Shown here: positions 7,804-17,016 of the stretch, one piece after another | Layout of the letters: each line of letters opens with the position of its first letter | How positions within the stretch are numbered: the stretch's first letter is position 1 | NCBI GenBank assembly: GCA_949298065.1 | Contig: CASFUZ010000002.1 | Span: 238,911 to 302,910 of the forward strand | Reading direction: 5' to 3' | Source of the DNA: an uncultured Pseudomonadota bacterium | GTDB taxonomy: Bacteria > Pseudomonadota > Alphaproteobacteria > RF32 > CAG-239 | Length of the DNA: 64,000 bases | Program-made: the position numbers and the translations under genes | Notes under the pieces: model-generated | Database searches by the model: none | The model's input: only the letters and a program-made list of their open reading frames with translations | Told to the model about the DNA's origin: nothing

Positions 7804-8895
7804 ATGACAAACCAACCGTTAATCTCTGTCATTATTCCGGTTTACAATACCGAAAAATATATTTCTGATTGTCTGAATAGCCTAATCTCACAAACAGAGA
7901 AGAATATAGAAATCTTAACCGTTGACGATGGCTCAACGGATAATAGCCTAAAAATTTTGCAACAATATGCGGCCTCGCATCCCAACGTTAAGGTATTCAG
8001 CCAAAAGAATTCCGGGCCGGGAGTTGCCAGAAATCTAGCCTTAAGAAAAGCCAAAGGCAAATATATAATGTTTTGCGATTCTGATGATATGTATAAACCG
8101 ACAATGTGCCAAGAAATGGCTCAAATTATGGAAAACAAAAGAGTAGATTTTGCCATTTGTGATATGGAAGGTATGGAAAATAAGACAGCCACTTCAAACA
8201 TCAGACAAAAGGGTTTTCAAATTATTAATCCGGATTCATTTCCTGAAATCGCTGTCGGAATAATTTGTTTTATTTTTAGAACGGATGTTTTAAGAAAATA
8301 TGATATTTTATTTCCGCCAAGTTTTTATGCTGAAGATGTTGCTTTTATTTACAAATATATCTTCATTTCCAGACAGTTTTTTGCCTTAGATAAAAAATTA
8401 TATATTTTACGTCATAGAGCGGATTCTTTAACGCAGAGCCTGACAAAAAACAATTCAAAAATAATGAGTAATTTATGCGCCATTGAAGAGATATTTGTTT
8501 TCCTAAAACAGAATCAACTTTTGAAGATTTGTAGAGATAGCTATTTGAAAATGATGGAAAAATTGGTTATCGGCAGTTTTGCTTACCTTTCCGATGAAAA
8601 TAAAAAAACAGCATTTATAGCTCTGCAAAAGATATTAAAACCTTTTTCGGGAAAGTTAGAAAATTTTAAACTGTTGAGCCTCATAGAAAGCGGAAAAGAA
8701 AAACAGTTTTTGCGCTATGTCAAAACTTGCAATATGAGCGGCACTTCAAAAATAAAGTTTTGCGGTCTGACAATTTTTAAGGTCAAAAACAAAGGTGATA
8801 TACAGATTTACTATATCTTGGGTTTGCCGCTGTTCAAATCTGTTTTTTGTGGGCAAAAGCGACAGCGATATTTTTTAGGCATCAGAATGTCATAA
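7804..8895 (+). CDS. Family 2 (GT-A) glycosyltransferase
   Basis: The chosen start is ATG at 7804, behind AGGGAG at 7790-7795; a start at 7768 would run through the terminator. The 363-residue protein opens with ISVIIPVYNTEKYI, then LTVDDGSTDNS (nucleotide-sugar binding) near residues 38-48. The DxD region is FCDSDD near 89-94. This is a standard GT2 core of about 220 residues, followed by a less conserved C-terminal part ending in short strands. It should add a sugar to a cell-surface polymer or lipid carrier in the cytoplasm. Acceptor and sugar are unknown. Its 3' end overlaps the convergent hydE-like gene by 6 bases. Confidence 0.88.
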   Translation: MTNQPLISVIIPVYNTEKYISDCLNSLISQTEKNIEILTVDDGSTDNSLKILQQYAASHPNVKVFSQKNSGPGVARNLALRKAKGKYIMFCDSDDMYKPTMCQEMAQIMENKRVDFAICDMEGMENKTATSNIRQKGFQIINPDSFPEIAVGIICFIFRTDVLRKYDILFPPSFYAEDVAFIYKYIFISRQFFALDKKLYILRHRADSLTQSLTKNNSKIMSNLCAIEEIFVFLKQNQLLKICRDSYLKMMEKLVIGSFAYLSDENKKTAFIALQKILKPFSGKLENFKLLSLIESGKEKQFLRYVKTCNMSGTSKIKFCGLTIFKVKNKGDIQIYYILGLPLFKSVFCGQKRQRYFLGIRMS

Positions 8896-9924
8896 CTTTT
8901 TATGGCTGCCGTAGCCGGTGCCGATTTTGCGACCGATGGCTTCTATTCTCGCTCCGATAGAGGTTTTAGAATGAAGCGGTGTTTCGTTTAATGCCGCTTT
9001 CCCCGGATAAAGTTCATAGAGCTGGCGATATTCCCCTTCGGTAACATTCGGCATAATCACATTCGCGCCGCATTGCAGGGCGATAATCCGCCCCTCGGGG
9101 TGTAGAGTTTCCATAGCCGTAGTTGCGGGGATATTAATATCCGGCAGCAACAAGCGCATAATCGCCATTGTTCTGAGCGAGAGTTCAAAAGCGCGACCTT
9201 TTTCGTCTTTAAGCGGTGTGTCAGGGTGCGGAATAAACGGACCGATTCCCGCCATATCAATTTGCATATCCTGCAAAAATAAAAGGTCATCGGCGATAGA
9301 TTCAAGAGTTTGTCCGGGTAACCCAACCATAATCCCTGAACCGACCTCATAACCAAGCTTGCCCAAGTTAACAAGACACTCTTTGCGTTCATCCCAACTC
9401 ATTCCGGGGTCAAGGCGGTGGTAGAGGTCTTTATCTGTTGTCTCAATACGGATTAAATATCTGTCCGCACCGGCTTCTTTATAAGCCTTGTATTCTTCAA
9501 AACTTTTTTCGCCGATGCTGAGTGTTATGGCAACATCAAGCTTTTTGATTTCTGCAAGAATAGGTTTAAGACGTTCCGGCGTAAACCATAAGTCTTCGCC
9601 TGATTGCATCACGATTGTTTTGAAGCCGAAATCCTTAACCGCGCGTCTTGCCAAAGCCACAATTTCCTCAGGCGACATTCTGTAACGCTTAAGTTTAAGG
9701 TTATCCCGCCGCAAACCACAATACAGACAATTGTTTTTGCAAATATTGGAAAATTCAATAAGTCCACGCAAATGGACCTCATCGCCCACGAATTTTTGTC
9801 GCACTTCATCTGCTGCGGTAAAAAGAGCTTGGTCATATTGTGGATTACCCAGCAACTGAACAATCTCTTCTTTGGAGAGCTGATGAGAGATAATAGCTTT
9901 TTGCAAAAAATCAGGACGTTGCAT
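8890..9924 (-). CDS. hydE: [FeFe]-hydrogenase maturase HydE-like radical SAM enzyme
   Basis: The 344-residue radical SAM protein has the cluster motif CKNNCLYC (Cys62, Cys66, Cys69) followed by GLRRDN, typical of HydE and its BioB/PylB relatives. The stretch after it (KRYRMSPEEIV, then GFKTIVMQSGED and SIGEKSFEEY) fits HydE best, and the length matches. HydE works in assembly of the dithiomethylamine-bridged diiron subcluster of [FeFe]-hydrogenases. No hydrogenase, HydF or HydG is in the window, so these must lie elsewhere or the enzyme has another role. The gene is last in a minus-strand run with ogt and the flavodoxin gene, and its start overlaps ogt by 14 bases. PylB or a biotin-synthase-like paralog is the main alternative. 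Confidence 0.78.
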   Translation of the reverse strand: MQRPDFLQKAIISHQLSKEEIVQLLGNPQYDQALFTAADEVRQKFVGDEVHLRGLIEFSNICKNNCLYCGLRRDNLKLKRYRMSPEEIVALARRAVKDFGFKTIVMQSGEDLWFTPERLKPILAEIKKLDVAITLSIGEKSFEEYKAYKEAGADRYLIRIETTDKDLYHRLDPGMSWDERKECLVNLGKLGYEVGSGIMVGLPGQTLESIADDLLFLQDMQIDMAGIGPFIPHPDTPLKDEKGRAFELSLRTMAIMRLLLPDINIPATTAMETLHPEGRIIALQCGANVIMPNVTEGEYRQLYELYPGKAALNETPLHSKTSIGARIEAIGRKIGTGYGSHKKL

Positions 9925-10393
9925 ATTTTTCTTCCAGTTTTAAGAGTTTTTCTTTGATGTCAATTCCTCCGGCATAACCGACGAGTTTTTTGTTTTGCCC
10001 GATAACCCTATGGCAAGGGACAATAATCGCAATCGGATTTTTGTTATTCGCCATTCCGACCGCGCGATATCCTTGCGGACAACCTATTTTTTCAGCAATC
10101 TGCTTATAGCTTCTGGTCTCCCCGTAAGGAATATTAAGGAGCTCTTGCCATACTTTTTGCTGAAAATCTGTTCCTTGCAGGGCAATCGGAAGAGAAAAAT
10201 TCTTTCTTTTTCCCTGCAAATATTCCTCAATCTGCAGCGCCGCCTGCTCCAAAAGAGTTGTCTCTCTTGCAACAGCCTTGGCAAATTTGGGAGGTATTGC
10301 GCCAAAACAAACAGCCCTCAAAACTTCATCATCAGCAATGAGAAAAAGCTTTCCGAGAGCTGTTTGCAGAATATGGTAAGACAAGCTAACCAT
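9911..10393 (-). CDS. ogt: Methylated-DNA-[protein]-cysteine S-methyltransferase
   Basis: The 160-residue protein has an N-terminal ribonuclease-H-like domain and the C-terminal DNA-binding domain. This contains YRAVGMANNKNP (recognition helix and arginine finger) and the active-site motif PCHRV with Cys127. Near the C-terminus YAGGIDIKEKLLKLE is the usual closing motif. It repairs O6-methylguanine by moving the methyl group to its own cysteine. It lacks an Ada-type N-terminal domain, so it is the stand-alone Ogt/AGT form. It overlaps both neighbours: its ATG shares bases with the stop of the flavodoxin gene (TAATG) and its 3' end overlaps hydE, indicating one transcript. Confidence 0.93.
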   Translation of the reverse strand: MVSLSYHILQTALGKLFLIADDEVLRAVCFGAIPPKFAKAVARETTLLEQAALQIEEYLQGKRKNFSLPIALQGTDFQQKVWQELLNIPYGETRSYKQIAEKIGCPQGYRAVGMANNKNPIAIIVPCHRVIGQNKKLVGYAGGIDIKEKLLKLEEKYATS

Positions 10394-11010
10394 TAGAGAT
10401 TATTAAGCCATTCAGTAACCTTGTTATCAACGGCATCATCATATTTTTTCGGCAGATTGTTAAATGATGCGCTTTTTTGCAACTGCGCATTTTTTGCGGC
10501 AGCTGCAAAGTCTTTAAAATATGTGCCGAAATTGCTACCTTGCGTAGAGAAAGGAACAACTTTTTTGCCCTTAAAGTCATATTGATTTAAGAAGGCCAAA
10601 ACAGGCGTTGCCGCTGTGTACCACCAAATCGGCGCGCCGACAAAGATTGTGTCATAATTGGCGGCATCGGGAAAATCCTGAACAAGTTGCGGGTATTCTT
10701 TAGACCAGAGTTGTTTTTTCATTTTTAAGGCGAAAAACAGTCCGTTTTTGAGCGGTGGTTCTGTTTTAATTTCATAAACATCAGCATTGGTTAACATAGA
10801 GATTCTATCGGCAATATCTTTGGTATGTCCGCTTAAGGAATAATAGATGACCAAGGTTTTGCCCAAATTATTGTGGTATCCGATTTTAGGGCCGCTAAAT
10901 TGAGCCATTTCAGCTTTATTTTTTGCCGCAACGCGATAAAGATGGATTCCTCCGGCAACCAAAGCCAAAACCACAATGGCTAACAGAATATAGAGAACAT
11001 ATTTCAGCAT
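10393..11010 (-). CDS. Membrane-anchored flavodoxin-like protein
   Basis: The 205-residue protein starts with a hydrophobic segment (residues 3-24) that lacks a clear signal-peptidase site and probably anchors it in the inner membrane. The flavodoxin fold begins near residue 50 with LVIYYSLSGHTKDIADRI, where SLSGHT matches the FMN-phosphate loop T/S-x-T/S-G-x-T. FVGAPIWWYTAATPV is the second flavin-facing loop. Soluble relatives of this type are about 150-180 residues. It should carry FMN and transfer electrons or reduce a substrate, partner unknown. It is first in the minus-strand run with ogt and hydE. A redox partner role near a HydE-like enzyme is tempting but positional only. Confidence 0.75.
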   Translation of the reverse strand: MLKYVLYILLAIVVLALVAGGIHLYRVAAKNKAEMAQFSGPKIGYHNNLGKTLVIYYSLSGHTKDIADRISMLTNADVYEIKTEPPLKNGLFFALKMKKQLWSKEYPQLVQDFPDAANYDTIFVGAPIWWYTAATPVLAFLNQYDFKGKKVVPFSTQGSNFGTYFKDFAAAAKNAQLQKSASFNNLPKKYDDAVDNKVTEWLNNL

Positions 11011-11112
11011 TTTTATCTCCTAAAGTGAGAGTAATATTGAAAAATAAAAACTTATAAAGTGAGCTTAATAGAAGTATGCAAAAAAAACAACCCTATTTAA
11101 GAAGAATAAAAA

Positions 11113-11349
11113 CTAGATACCCAAGGAATAGTCCTCTCTGGACGAAAAAAAGCCCCTTTTCAGAGGGGCTTTTATGGCGTCCCCGAGAGAATGGCTAAGA
11201 AAAAATATGATACAGACATCATATTTTTTTCTGCAACATCTTGGCTATCTTAATTTTGCAAGGGAAGTGGCAACGACCGCGGCAAAAGCTAGATACCCAA
11301 GGGATAGTCCTCTCCAGACGAAAAAAGCCCCTTTTCAAAGGGGCTTTTA

Positions 11350-11365
<16 letters not shown>
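11113..11365. repeat. 77-bp direct repeat carrying a terminator and tRNA-Arg 3' end
   Basis: Positions 11113-11189 and 11289-11365 are near-identical, starting CTAGATACCCAAGG. Each contains a GCCCCTTTT/AAGGGGC hairpin with T run and the last 15 bases of the tRNA-Arg gene (TGGCGTCCCCGAGAG). In the first copy the tRNA sequence stops there and 99 unrelated bases lie between the copies. It parallels the tRNA-Ala duplication at 3051-3314. No gene is visible in between. Confidence 0.8.
11323..11348 (-). terminator. Terminator of tRNA-Arg(CCT)
   Basis: GCCCCTTT and AAAGGGGC form an 8-bp stem with flanking A and T runs, so it can work both ways. On the minus strand it lies 2 bases past the encoded CCA end. 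A copy with the same structure is at 11149-11172. Confidence 0.8.
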
Positions 11366-11426
<61 letters not shown>

Positions 11427-11469
11427 ACGCCGCCATTTTTATAGCTTTTTTTCTTGTTTAATGCAATAC

Positions 11470-12579
11470 TTATTTTCCGGCGAGCTTATCCAAGAATTTC
11501 TTTTGAATCTCAGCGATTTTTTCCACGCTGTCTACCACCACATATTCATCTTTGGCGTGCATTCCTTCACCCGTGCCGGAATGCATAATAACGATGGAGC
11601 CACGTTCAGCAAAGGCGCGAGAATCTGTTGCCCCGCCGATTTGCTCAAACTCTATCTTTTGCCCCAAAATAGCTTCGGCAAAGTTTTTATAATCTTGGAT
11701 GTAAGGATTATTTTCATCCATAACCACCGGCACACTGGATGAGGCGATTCTATAAGTAACGCCGTCTACCATACAAGCCGCCAGATTCTTTTCCAGATTC
11801 GCCACGCTTGAGGTCTCAATCAAGCGGAAGTCTAACAAGGCTTCAGCATAATTGGAGATGACATTTGAAACTTGTCCGCCGTTGATTGTGGCAATATGAA
11901 CCGTATCAATCCAAGTATTTTCAGGCATCGGCAGATTTTTTGAAAAATAAGGATAAATTTTGCGAATATTGTTTAAGACCGTAAGCAGATTTTCATTGGC
12001 ATCAATACCTTCCCAAGGGGTTGAACCATGGGCTTCTTTACCGACCGATTCTATCTTAACAAAAACCGGATTTTTGCATTTGCTGACGATTCTCAAAATA
12101 TTTCCACCGACATCGTTATCTAAAACAATCTTAGACTTCATATTAGGGTGCGCCTCTAAGAAAGCTTCCGTGCCTTTGCTGCCTTTTTCTTCGTCGGAGG
12201 AGAGAATAACTCCGAATTTGATATTAAGTTTGTTTTGCAAAACATGAAACATTGAGCTCATTGCCACTGCCGCAAAGGACTTCATATCCAGAGTGCCGCG
12301 CCCAAACATTTTGCCATCTTTAACATAAGGCTCAAACATCTTGTCTTCGGCAGGCACAACATCCAAATGCCCTAAGACCAACACATCAAAATCTTCCGTG
12401 TCAACATTGCGTAAGAACAACACGGGGGCAATATTGGGTTTTTCAAAAACATCAACCAAAGCGCCGCTATCGGCAAACATATCGGATACATATTTGAAAC
12501 ATTTTTTTATCTCGGCAATATTTCCGGTTTCGGTACGAAAACGAATAAGGTCTTGAGCTGTTTTTATAACATCCATCAA
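11470..12579 (-). CDS. M20 family metallopeptidase (ArgE/DapE-like deacylase)
   Basis: The 369-residue protein has the M20 di-zinc signature. LGHLDVVP gives the first metal ligand (His71) and a catalytic Asp73. GRGTLDMK gives the bridging Asp98. SSDEEKGS carries the catalytic Glu131 and ligand Glu132. A lid/dimerisation domain follows from about residue 175 and the C-terminal MHSGTGEGMHAKDEY supplies the last His ligand. Members remove acyl groups from N-acetylornithine, succinyl-diaminopimelate or related amino acids; N-acetylornithine deacetylase is the best guess from general resemblance. No arginine or lysine biosynthesis genes are adjacent to decide it. The gene is alone, downstream of tRNA-Arg on the same strand. 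Confidence 0.8.
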   Translation of the reverse strand: MMDVIKTAQDLIRFRTETGNIAEIKKCFKYVSDMFADSGALVDVFEKPNIAPVLFLRNVDTEDFDVLVLGHLDVVPAEDKMFEPYVKDGKMFGRGTLDMKSFAAVAMSSMFHVLQNKLNIKFGVILSSDEEKGSKGTEAFLEAHPNMKSKIVLDNDVGGNILRIVSKCKNPVFVKIESVGKEAHGSTPWEGIDANENLLTVLNNIRKIYPYFSKNLPMPENTWIDTVHIATINGGQVSNVISNYAEALLDFRLIETSSVANLEKNLAACMVDGVTYRIASSSVPVVMDENNPYIQDYKNFAEAILGQKIEFEQIGGATDSRAFAERGSIVIMHSGTGEGMHAKDEYVVVDSVEKIAEIQKKFLDKLAGK

Positions 12580-12678
12580 AATTCTCCTGTTTGTAACTAA
12601 CTTATTTTTACGTTTTATTTAATATATTTAGTTATCATAATCTCAAATAAAATAAGAAAAGATTAAAAAGGAAAGAAA

Positions 12679-13185
12679 ATGAAAACGGTTTTTGCAGCCC
12701 TGTTTGGTTTGTTGTTGTCCGTAATGCCTGCGCTTGCGCAGGATACTGCGGATGAAAGCGAGAGCGGTTTGGCCGTTCCGCGGATGGTGTCTTTGCGTTC
12801 AAACTTAATCAATGCGCGTTCTGGTCCGGGTGCTCGCTATCCCATAGAATGGGTTTATATGCAAAAAGGAGCACCGGTAGAGATAATTGCCGAGTTTGAA
12901 CTTTGGCGCAAAATCAAGGATTGGCAAGGCTCGGAATCTTGGGTGCATAAATCTATGCTATCGGGAAAAAGAATGGTAAAAGTAACCACCCCCGGCGAGA
13001 ACAATTTATACGAAAAACCGGACTATCAATCACAAGTCATTGCCAGAGTTGAAGATGAGGTTGTGGGCGAAGTCAAACATTGTGCAGCAGACAACAGCTT
13101 TTGTTTGATAAGATTTGCCTCCATTGAAGGCTGGATTCCCAAAAACAATATTTTCGGCGTTTATGATACCGAAAACTTAGATTAA
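12679..13185 (+). CDS. Secreted SH3-domain protein
   Basis: The 168-residue protein has a signal peptide ending in ALA-Q (cleavage after residue 20 or so). Two bacterial SH3-like regions follow: residues 38-95 contain INARSGPGARYPIEW, the typical 'N.RsGPg..y' motif, and a second weaker copy covers residues 98-160. Such proteins sit in the periplasm and are thought to bind peptidoglycan or other envelope partners. The layout matches a common alphaproteobacterial 'SH3 domain-containing protein' of this size. GGAAAG precedes the ATG and a terminator follows the gene, so it is monocistronic. Confidence 0.85.
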   Translation: MKTVFAALFGLLLSVMPALAQDTADESESGLAVPRMVSLRSNLINARSGPGARYPIEWVYMQKGAPVEIIAEFELWRKIKDWQGSESWVHKSMLSGKRMVKVTTPGENNLYEKPDYQSQVIARVEDEVVGEVKHCAADNSFCLIRFASIEGWIPKNNIFGVYDTENLD

Positions 13186-13197
13186 TATCTGCCAAAG

Positions 13198-13223
13198 CCC
13201 CGAGGAAATATCGGGGTTTTTTT
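13198..13223 (+). terminator. Terminator of the SH3 protein gene
   Basis: CCCCGA (13200-13204 region) pairs with TCGGGG at 13211-13216 and is followed by a T7 run, 13 bases after the stop codon. Confidence 0.85.
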
Positions 13224-13314
13224 GTGCTCAGACGGTGCTTGACAAAATTTCCTAAAAGCCATAAGCTCTCCACCAGAAAAACCTATTAAATAACATATTA
13301 AATACTTTATTTTT

Positions 13315-13989
13315 ATGAAGAATTTAAAAAAATCCGAAATCGTGGATTATATTCAGGAGAAGTATAATCCCGAAGCAATGCCTGAAATTTATTTCAAGGA
13401 ATTGCATGTGTTGAAAGATTTTAGCCTGCGTGGCTTAAAACTTGTTGCCGGAGAGCGCCGCAAATTCGGTTGCTACATTTGCCCAAAAGATGAAAGCAAA
13501 CTAAATGTTTTCATCCCCGGAAAGAGCACGCATTATTCCGTACCCACGGATGTGTTCTTTAAGTTTTCACATCCCTATGAGGTTAATGACATTTTACGGA
13601 GCAAAAAACTTTCCCGAAATGCCATAATCTTTAAGATAGGCAAATATGATTATCGTTATGTTCCGGGAATTTGTACTTTCATCCGTACAGACTTCTTTGA
13701 TAAGGACTATGTGTTGAACAAAGCGGTCAAAAAATATCGTACAGGACGCGAAAATCTGGTCTGTGTTGCCCGAATTTTCGGCAGCGGCGACAACTACAGC
13801 GTCTTCTGGGATATCCGCCGTAAGGGCAAAAATCAGGTGTCGCACTTTTTTAAGGTGTTCGCAGGCAAGTTCCAAGAACATACTTACCCGCAGTTGGATA
13901 CGCAGATAACCATCGGCGCAAACTCCAAAACCGTTATCTGGAAGGGTATGTTGTTCAAGATGACCAAAGGCAAGCTCACCATTAGTTGA
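13315..13989 (+). CDS. Hypothetical protein
   Basis: This 224-residue soluble protein has no signal peptide or membrane segment. It is basic, with many Lys, Arg, Tyr and Phe residues and a predicted mix of strands and short helices. I do not recognise a family. Phrases such as KYDYRYVPGICTFIRTDFF and GANSKTVIWKGMLFKM suggest a beta-rich fold. The ATG at 13315 lies directly after an AT-rich stretch and has no strong ribosome binding site. The coding frame has normal codon use for the region and it ends at a clear terminator, so the gene is probably real. Confidence 0.6.
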   Translation: MKNLKKSEIVDYIQEKYNPEAMPEIYFKELHVLKDFSLRGLKLVAGERRKFGCYICPKDESKLNVFIPGKSTHYSVPTDVFFKFSHPYEVNDILRSKKLSRNAIIFKIGKYDYRYVPGICTFIRTDFFDKDYVLNKAVKKYRTGRENLVCVARIFGSGDNYSVFWDIRRKGKNQVSHFFKVFAGKFQEHTYPQLDTQITIGANSKTVIWKGMLFKMTKGKLTIS

Positions 13990-14008
13990 CTTTGCTTGAG
14001 TATGTAAT

Positions 14009-14040
14009 AAAAAAGGTTCTGATTTCTCAGAACCTTTTTT
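14009..14040. terminator. Bidirectional terminator between convergent genes
   Basis: AAAAAAGGTTCTGA and TCAGAACCTTTTTT form a perfect palindrome around a 4-base loop. It serves both the plus-strand hypothetical gene and the minus-strand gene ending at 14047. Confidence 0.9.
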
Positions 14041-14046
14041 ATTTTC

Positions 14047-15462
14047 TTATTCACCGCTTTTGATTTTTTCAATCAATTCTTTAACAGTCGGAATTCCGTT
14101 CCGATACAACGGATCTGTCGCAAAACGATAAACCTGATGACCGGCAAACAACAGATTATCTTTGATGCTGCCGTTATGTCCGACTTCATATAAAGTTTTA
14201 TGAATGCAGTATGAACGCGGATCAGGAAGCTTTCCGGTTGTGCCGTTTGCGCGAGACCAAGTAGAAAATTGGCACTGCGACAAACAACCGACACATTCCG
14301 CACGGTCAATCTTCATTTGCTTCCATTCGGCAGGTGTCAAAAAGACAACTGTATTGTCAGGAGTTTCCTGAATTTCGGTATAACCGGCAGAAAGCTGTTG
14401 TTCAGCCTTAGATGCGTCTTCAGGTTTAATATAAACGGTTTTATTCTCCCGAATGCTCAAGGGATGAGAAAACTCGGATGTTTGCTCTTTAGAAAAAGCG
14501 ACCTCACCTTGCTTGCGCTGAATCAGCTTTTCAAGGAACGTATTCTTGATAGCTGAGGAGAAGAAGCCTGTAGGGCTGAATTTTTGCAAAATAACATCGC
14601 CTTTTTTGACCTGAAGCATAACTTTTTTCCAAGCCTCAGAAATCGGGCTTTCTTTTGTAATCATCGGACGTGTGCCGAATTGAAAAGCGATTTTGCCGAT
14701 GTCAGGGTTGTCAATATAGTCCTGCCAATCTTTTAAGGACCAAACGCCACCGGCTAAAATGATTGGGATATTATCCAAACCAAGAGAGCGCAACAAACGA
14801 CGCAACTCAACCAAACGCTCATAAGGAGCCTGAGGCTTTGTTGGGTCTTCGGCATTAGACAAACCATTATGTCCGCCGGCAAGCCATGGATCTTCATAGA
14901 CCACACCGCCTAAAAATTCTCTGAAGTTGGAATATGCGCGTTTCCACAAAACCTGAAAAGCACGAGCCGAAGAAACAATCGGATAATAGTAGACGCCAAA
15001 ACGAGACGCTAATTCACCCAAATGATACGGAAGACCGGCACCGCATGTAACACCATGGATTAAACCCTTAGCTTTTTCTAAAACCCCGCTCAAAATTCTT
15101 TCGGAATCAGCCATTTCCCAGAGCATATTCATATGAATACGGCCATTCCCGTTAGAAACCTCATGAGCGACTTGTGCTTGGGCAACACCGCCTCTGATGG
15201 CATATTCAATCATTTCCTCGTGGCGTTCGGCACGGTTCTTTTTGTGGAAGGTTTCAATAATCACATTCCCGTTGCCGTCATAAAAATCAGGGCTGACACC
15301 GGAGAATGTGCCGACGCAATTCTCCTTAGCCCAAGAGCCGGAACTACGACCATCACTACCGTTAATGCCTTTTCCACCCTCAATTAAAGGCAAAACTTCT
15401 TTGCCTGAAATCATGATAGGATTTAATTGTTTCAATGCCTTATTCCTTATAAAATTCAACAA
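14047..15462 (-). CDS. Nitronate monooxygenase / 2-nitropropane dioxygenase-like flavoprotein
   Basis: The 471-residue protein has a TIM-barrel FMN core. GVTCGAGLPYHL near residue 140, VYEDPWLAGGHNGLSN (the H-N-G region of this superfamily) near 190-205, IILAGGVW near 235 and KIAFQFGTRPM near 260 match the NPD/nitronate monooxygenase superfamily. The C-terminal ~120 residues are an addition with a cysteine motif CVGCLSQC near residue 400 that may bind zinc or an Fe-S cluster. Related proteins oxidise nitronates or act as enoyl reductases; the substrate here is unknown. The gene stands alone between two convergent boundaries. The family call is good, the reaction uncertain. Confidence 0.75.
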   Translation of the reverse strand: MLNFIRNKALKQLNPIMISGKEVLPLIEGGKGINGSDGRSSGSWAKENCVGTFSGVSPDFYDGNGNVIIETFHKKNRAERHEEMIEYAIRGGVAQAQVAHEVSNGNGRIHMNMLWEMADSERILSGVLEKAKGLIHGVTCGAGLPYHLGELASRFGVYYYPIVSSARAFQVLWKRAYSNFREFLGGVVYEDPWLAGGHNGLSNAEDPTKPQAPYERLVELRRLLRSLGLDNIPIILAGGVWSLKDWQDYIDNPDIGKIAFQFGTRPMITKESPISEAWKKVMLQVKKGDVILQKFSPTGFFSSAIKNTFLEKLIQRKQGEVAFSKEQTSEFSHPLSIRENKTVYIKPEDASKAEQQLSAGYTEIQETPDNTVVFLTPAEWKQMKIDRAECVGCLSQCQFSTWSRANGTTGKLPDPRSYCIHKTLYEVGHNGSIKDNLLFAGHQVYRFATDPLYRNGIPTVKELIEKIKSGE

Positions 15463-15537
15463 TCAGGACAATATATAACATATATTTTTTTAAATTACAC
15501 TAAAATATTATGAATTTATTAACTTTTTATTTAGCTT

Positions 15538-17016
15538 TTAATAAGCCAATTCCAACAAACCTTGAGGGATTTGGTCAATCGTAACCAGAGCAATAATCAT
15601 ACAAATCAGAGCATAAACTTGCAGCATTTGTGTCAAGGCTTTGTTTTGAAACAAGACAGCTTTGGAAGATGCATCATGCAGAGCTTTATTAATGCCGAGC
15701 ATAACAAAAGTTGTAACAATAGCCTGAAGCCCGAGCCCTGCCTCCCGAACTAAATCCTCTATAGGGGAAAGAATTTTGAACAAGAAGGTAAAAAACAGCA
15801 TATATGCAGCAATAGCTCCATAGGCAATATGGCGAATACGTGCATCTTCAATCTTTTTTTCTTCTTTGTTTTTGCGCAAGTTTTCAACGGATAAAGAAGA
15901 TATTTCCATTCCGCGAACCATTTGCGGCGTTTCTTTTTGTTTTTTGACATCCAAGAGAGTATCTTTGAAGCGGCCTTCAGCCACGCATAAACCACAACCT
16001 TTTGCCGTAAAATAAGCATGGTTAGGGTCTTTGCGGCAAGGTTTGAGGTTATGCATCAAATAATGCAAATGTTCTTGCCATTCTTTGGCCGTAGGTCTGA
16101 CTTCGCCTTTAACAAAGGCTCGTTCAAACATCTCCAAAGTTTTCTTGTCAAAATATTCATGAATGGAGTAGGGGTGAGGAGCCTGATAATTATCCGGCCA
16201 CAAACCGTAAGCATAGTGATATTGTTCTATGCGGTTTTGGATAGTCAACATTTCACCGTCATTTTTACGCGGCACGCCGGAGAAAGGATGGATTCCGTTG
16301 TTTAAGAGCTTAAAAATCATCACAGCCAGAGCAAATTTGTCTTGTTCTTCTCCCATTTCTTCGCAAGACAAATCCATACCTTCTGGGTAAATATATTCTT
16401 CGCTGACAAATTCTGCCGGATAGCGCCCCAGCTCACCTTTAATAGAGAAGCCGTCGCAATCCACCATAGCCACCATCATCGTGTCTTTATAAACGGAAAC
16501 ATTGGAAGGTTTGAGATCAACAATATAGTGCCCGCAAGTATGCAATGCAGCCACCATAGAAGCGATGTTATAAGCGGCAAAAACCCGATAAGAATATTTC
16601 TCGGAAAGATTAAGTTTTTTGCGTATGGCTTTTTGCATTAAGTGGTCTAAAGAAACCGCTTCGCTCATATTAATCAGCGGCATCAGATATCCCACGCAAA
16701 ATCCGTTTTCATCTTCCAAAAGGGCATCAGGCCAAGCAATCTGGACATATTCTATACCGTCTTTAACCACCGGCGGAAAGTTTGGGCGGTTAAGAAGCAT
16801 TGCTTCCAGTTTTTTTCTGTTGGTTGAGCTTTTGCTTTTTTTATGAAAGATTTTGACCACACTGTTTGGGTTGCCTGCATTCATATAAATTTTTCCGGCG
16901 GCTCCACCTTTATGAATAAGCTCGCCCAAACGGACTTTTTCAAAATGCCCGTCAGCATAAATGGCATTATAAATCAGATTTTGTTCTTCCGGCATATCTG
17001 TCATAGCTTTGCCCAA
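15538..17016 (-). CDS. YegI-like (COG4248) protein kinase with zinc ribbon and C-terminal membrane helices
   Basis: The 492-residue protein has a eukaryotic-like kinase fold: a glycine-rich loop (HKGGAAGKIY), the lysine motif VVKIFHK, the catalytic loop YIVDLKPSNVSV and the metal motif VDCDGFS. The DCDGF form and an AWPDALL segment are typical of the COG4248 family rather than Hanks kinases. A zinc-ribbon-like C...DPNHAYF...CGLC segment follows near residue 330. Two or three hydrophobic helices lie at the C-terminus (about 400-490), so the kinase is probably membrane attached with its catalytic part inside. It overlaps the PP2C gene by 16 bases. It is the third member of the vWA-PP2C-kinase triad. 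Confidence 0.82.
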   Translation of the reverse strand: MGKAMTDMPEEQNLIYNAIYADGHFEKVRLGELIHKGGAAGKIYMNAGNPNSVVKIFHKKSKSSTNRKKLEAMLLNRPNFPPVVKDGIEYVQIAWPDALLEDENGFCVGYLMPLINMSEAVSLDHLMQKAIRKKLNLSEKYSYRVFAAYNIASMVAALHTCGHYIVDLKPSNVSVYKDTMMVAMVDCDGFSIKGELGRYPAEFVSEEYIYPEGMDLSCEEMGEEQDKFALAVMIFKLLNNGIHPFSGVPRKNDGEMLTIQNRIEQYHYAYGLWPDNYQAPHPYSIHEYFDKKTLEMFERAFVKGEVRPTAKEWQEHLHYLMHNLKPCRKDPNHAYFTAKGCGLCVAEGRFKDTLLDVKKQKETPQMVRGMEISSLSVENLRKNKEEKKIEDARIRHIAYGAIAAYMLFFTFLFKILSPIEDLVREAGLGLQAIVTTFVMLGINKALHDASSKAVLFQNKALTQMLQVYALICMIIALVTIDQIPQGLLELAY

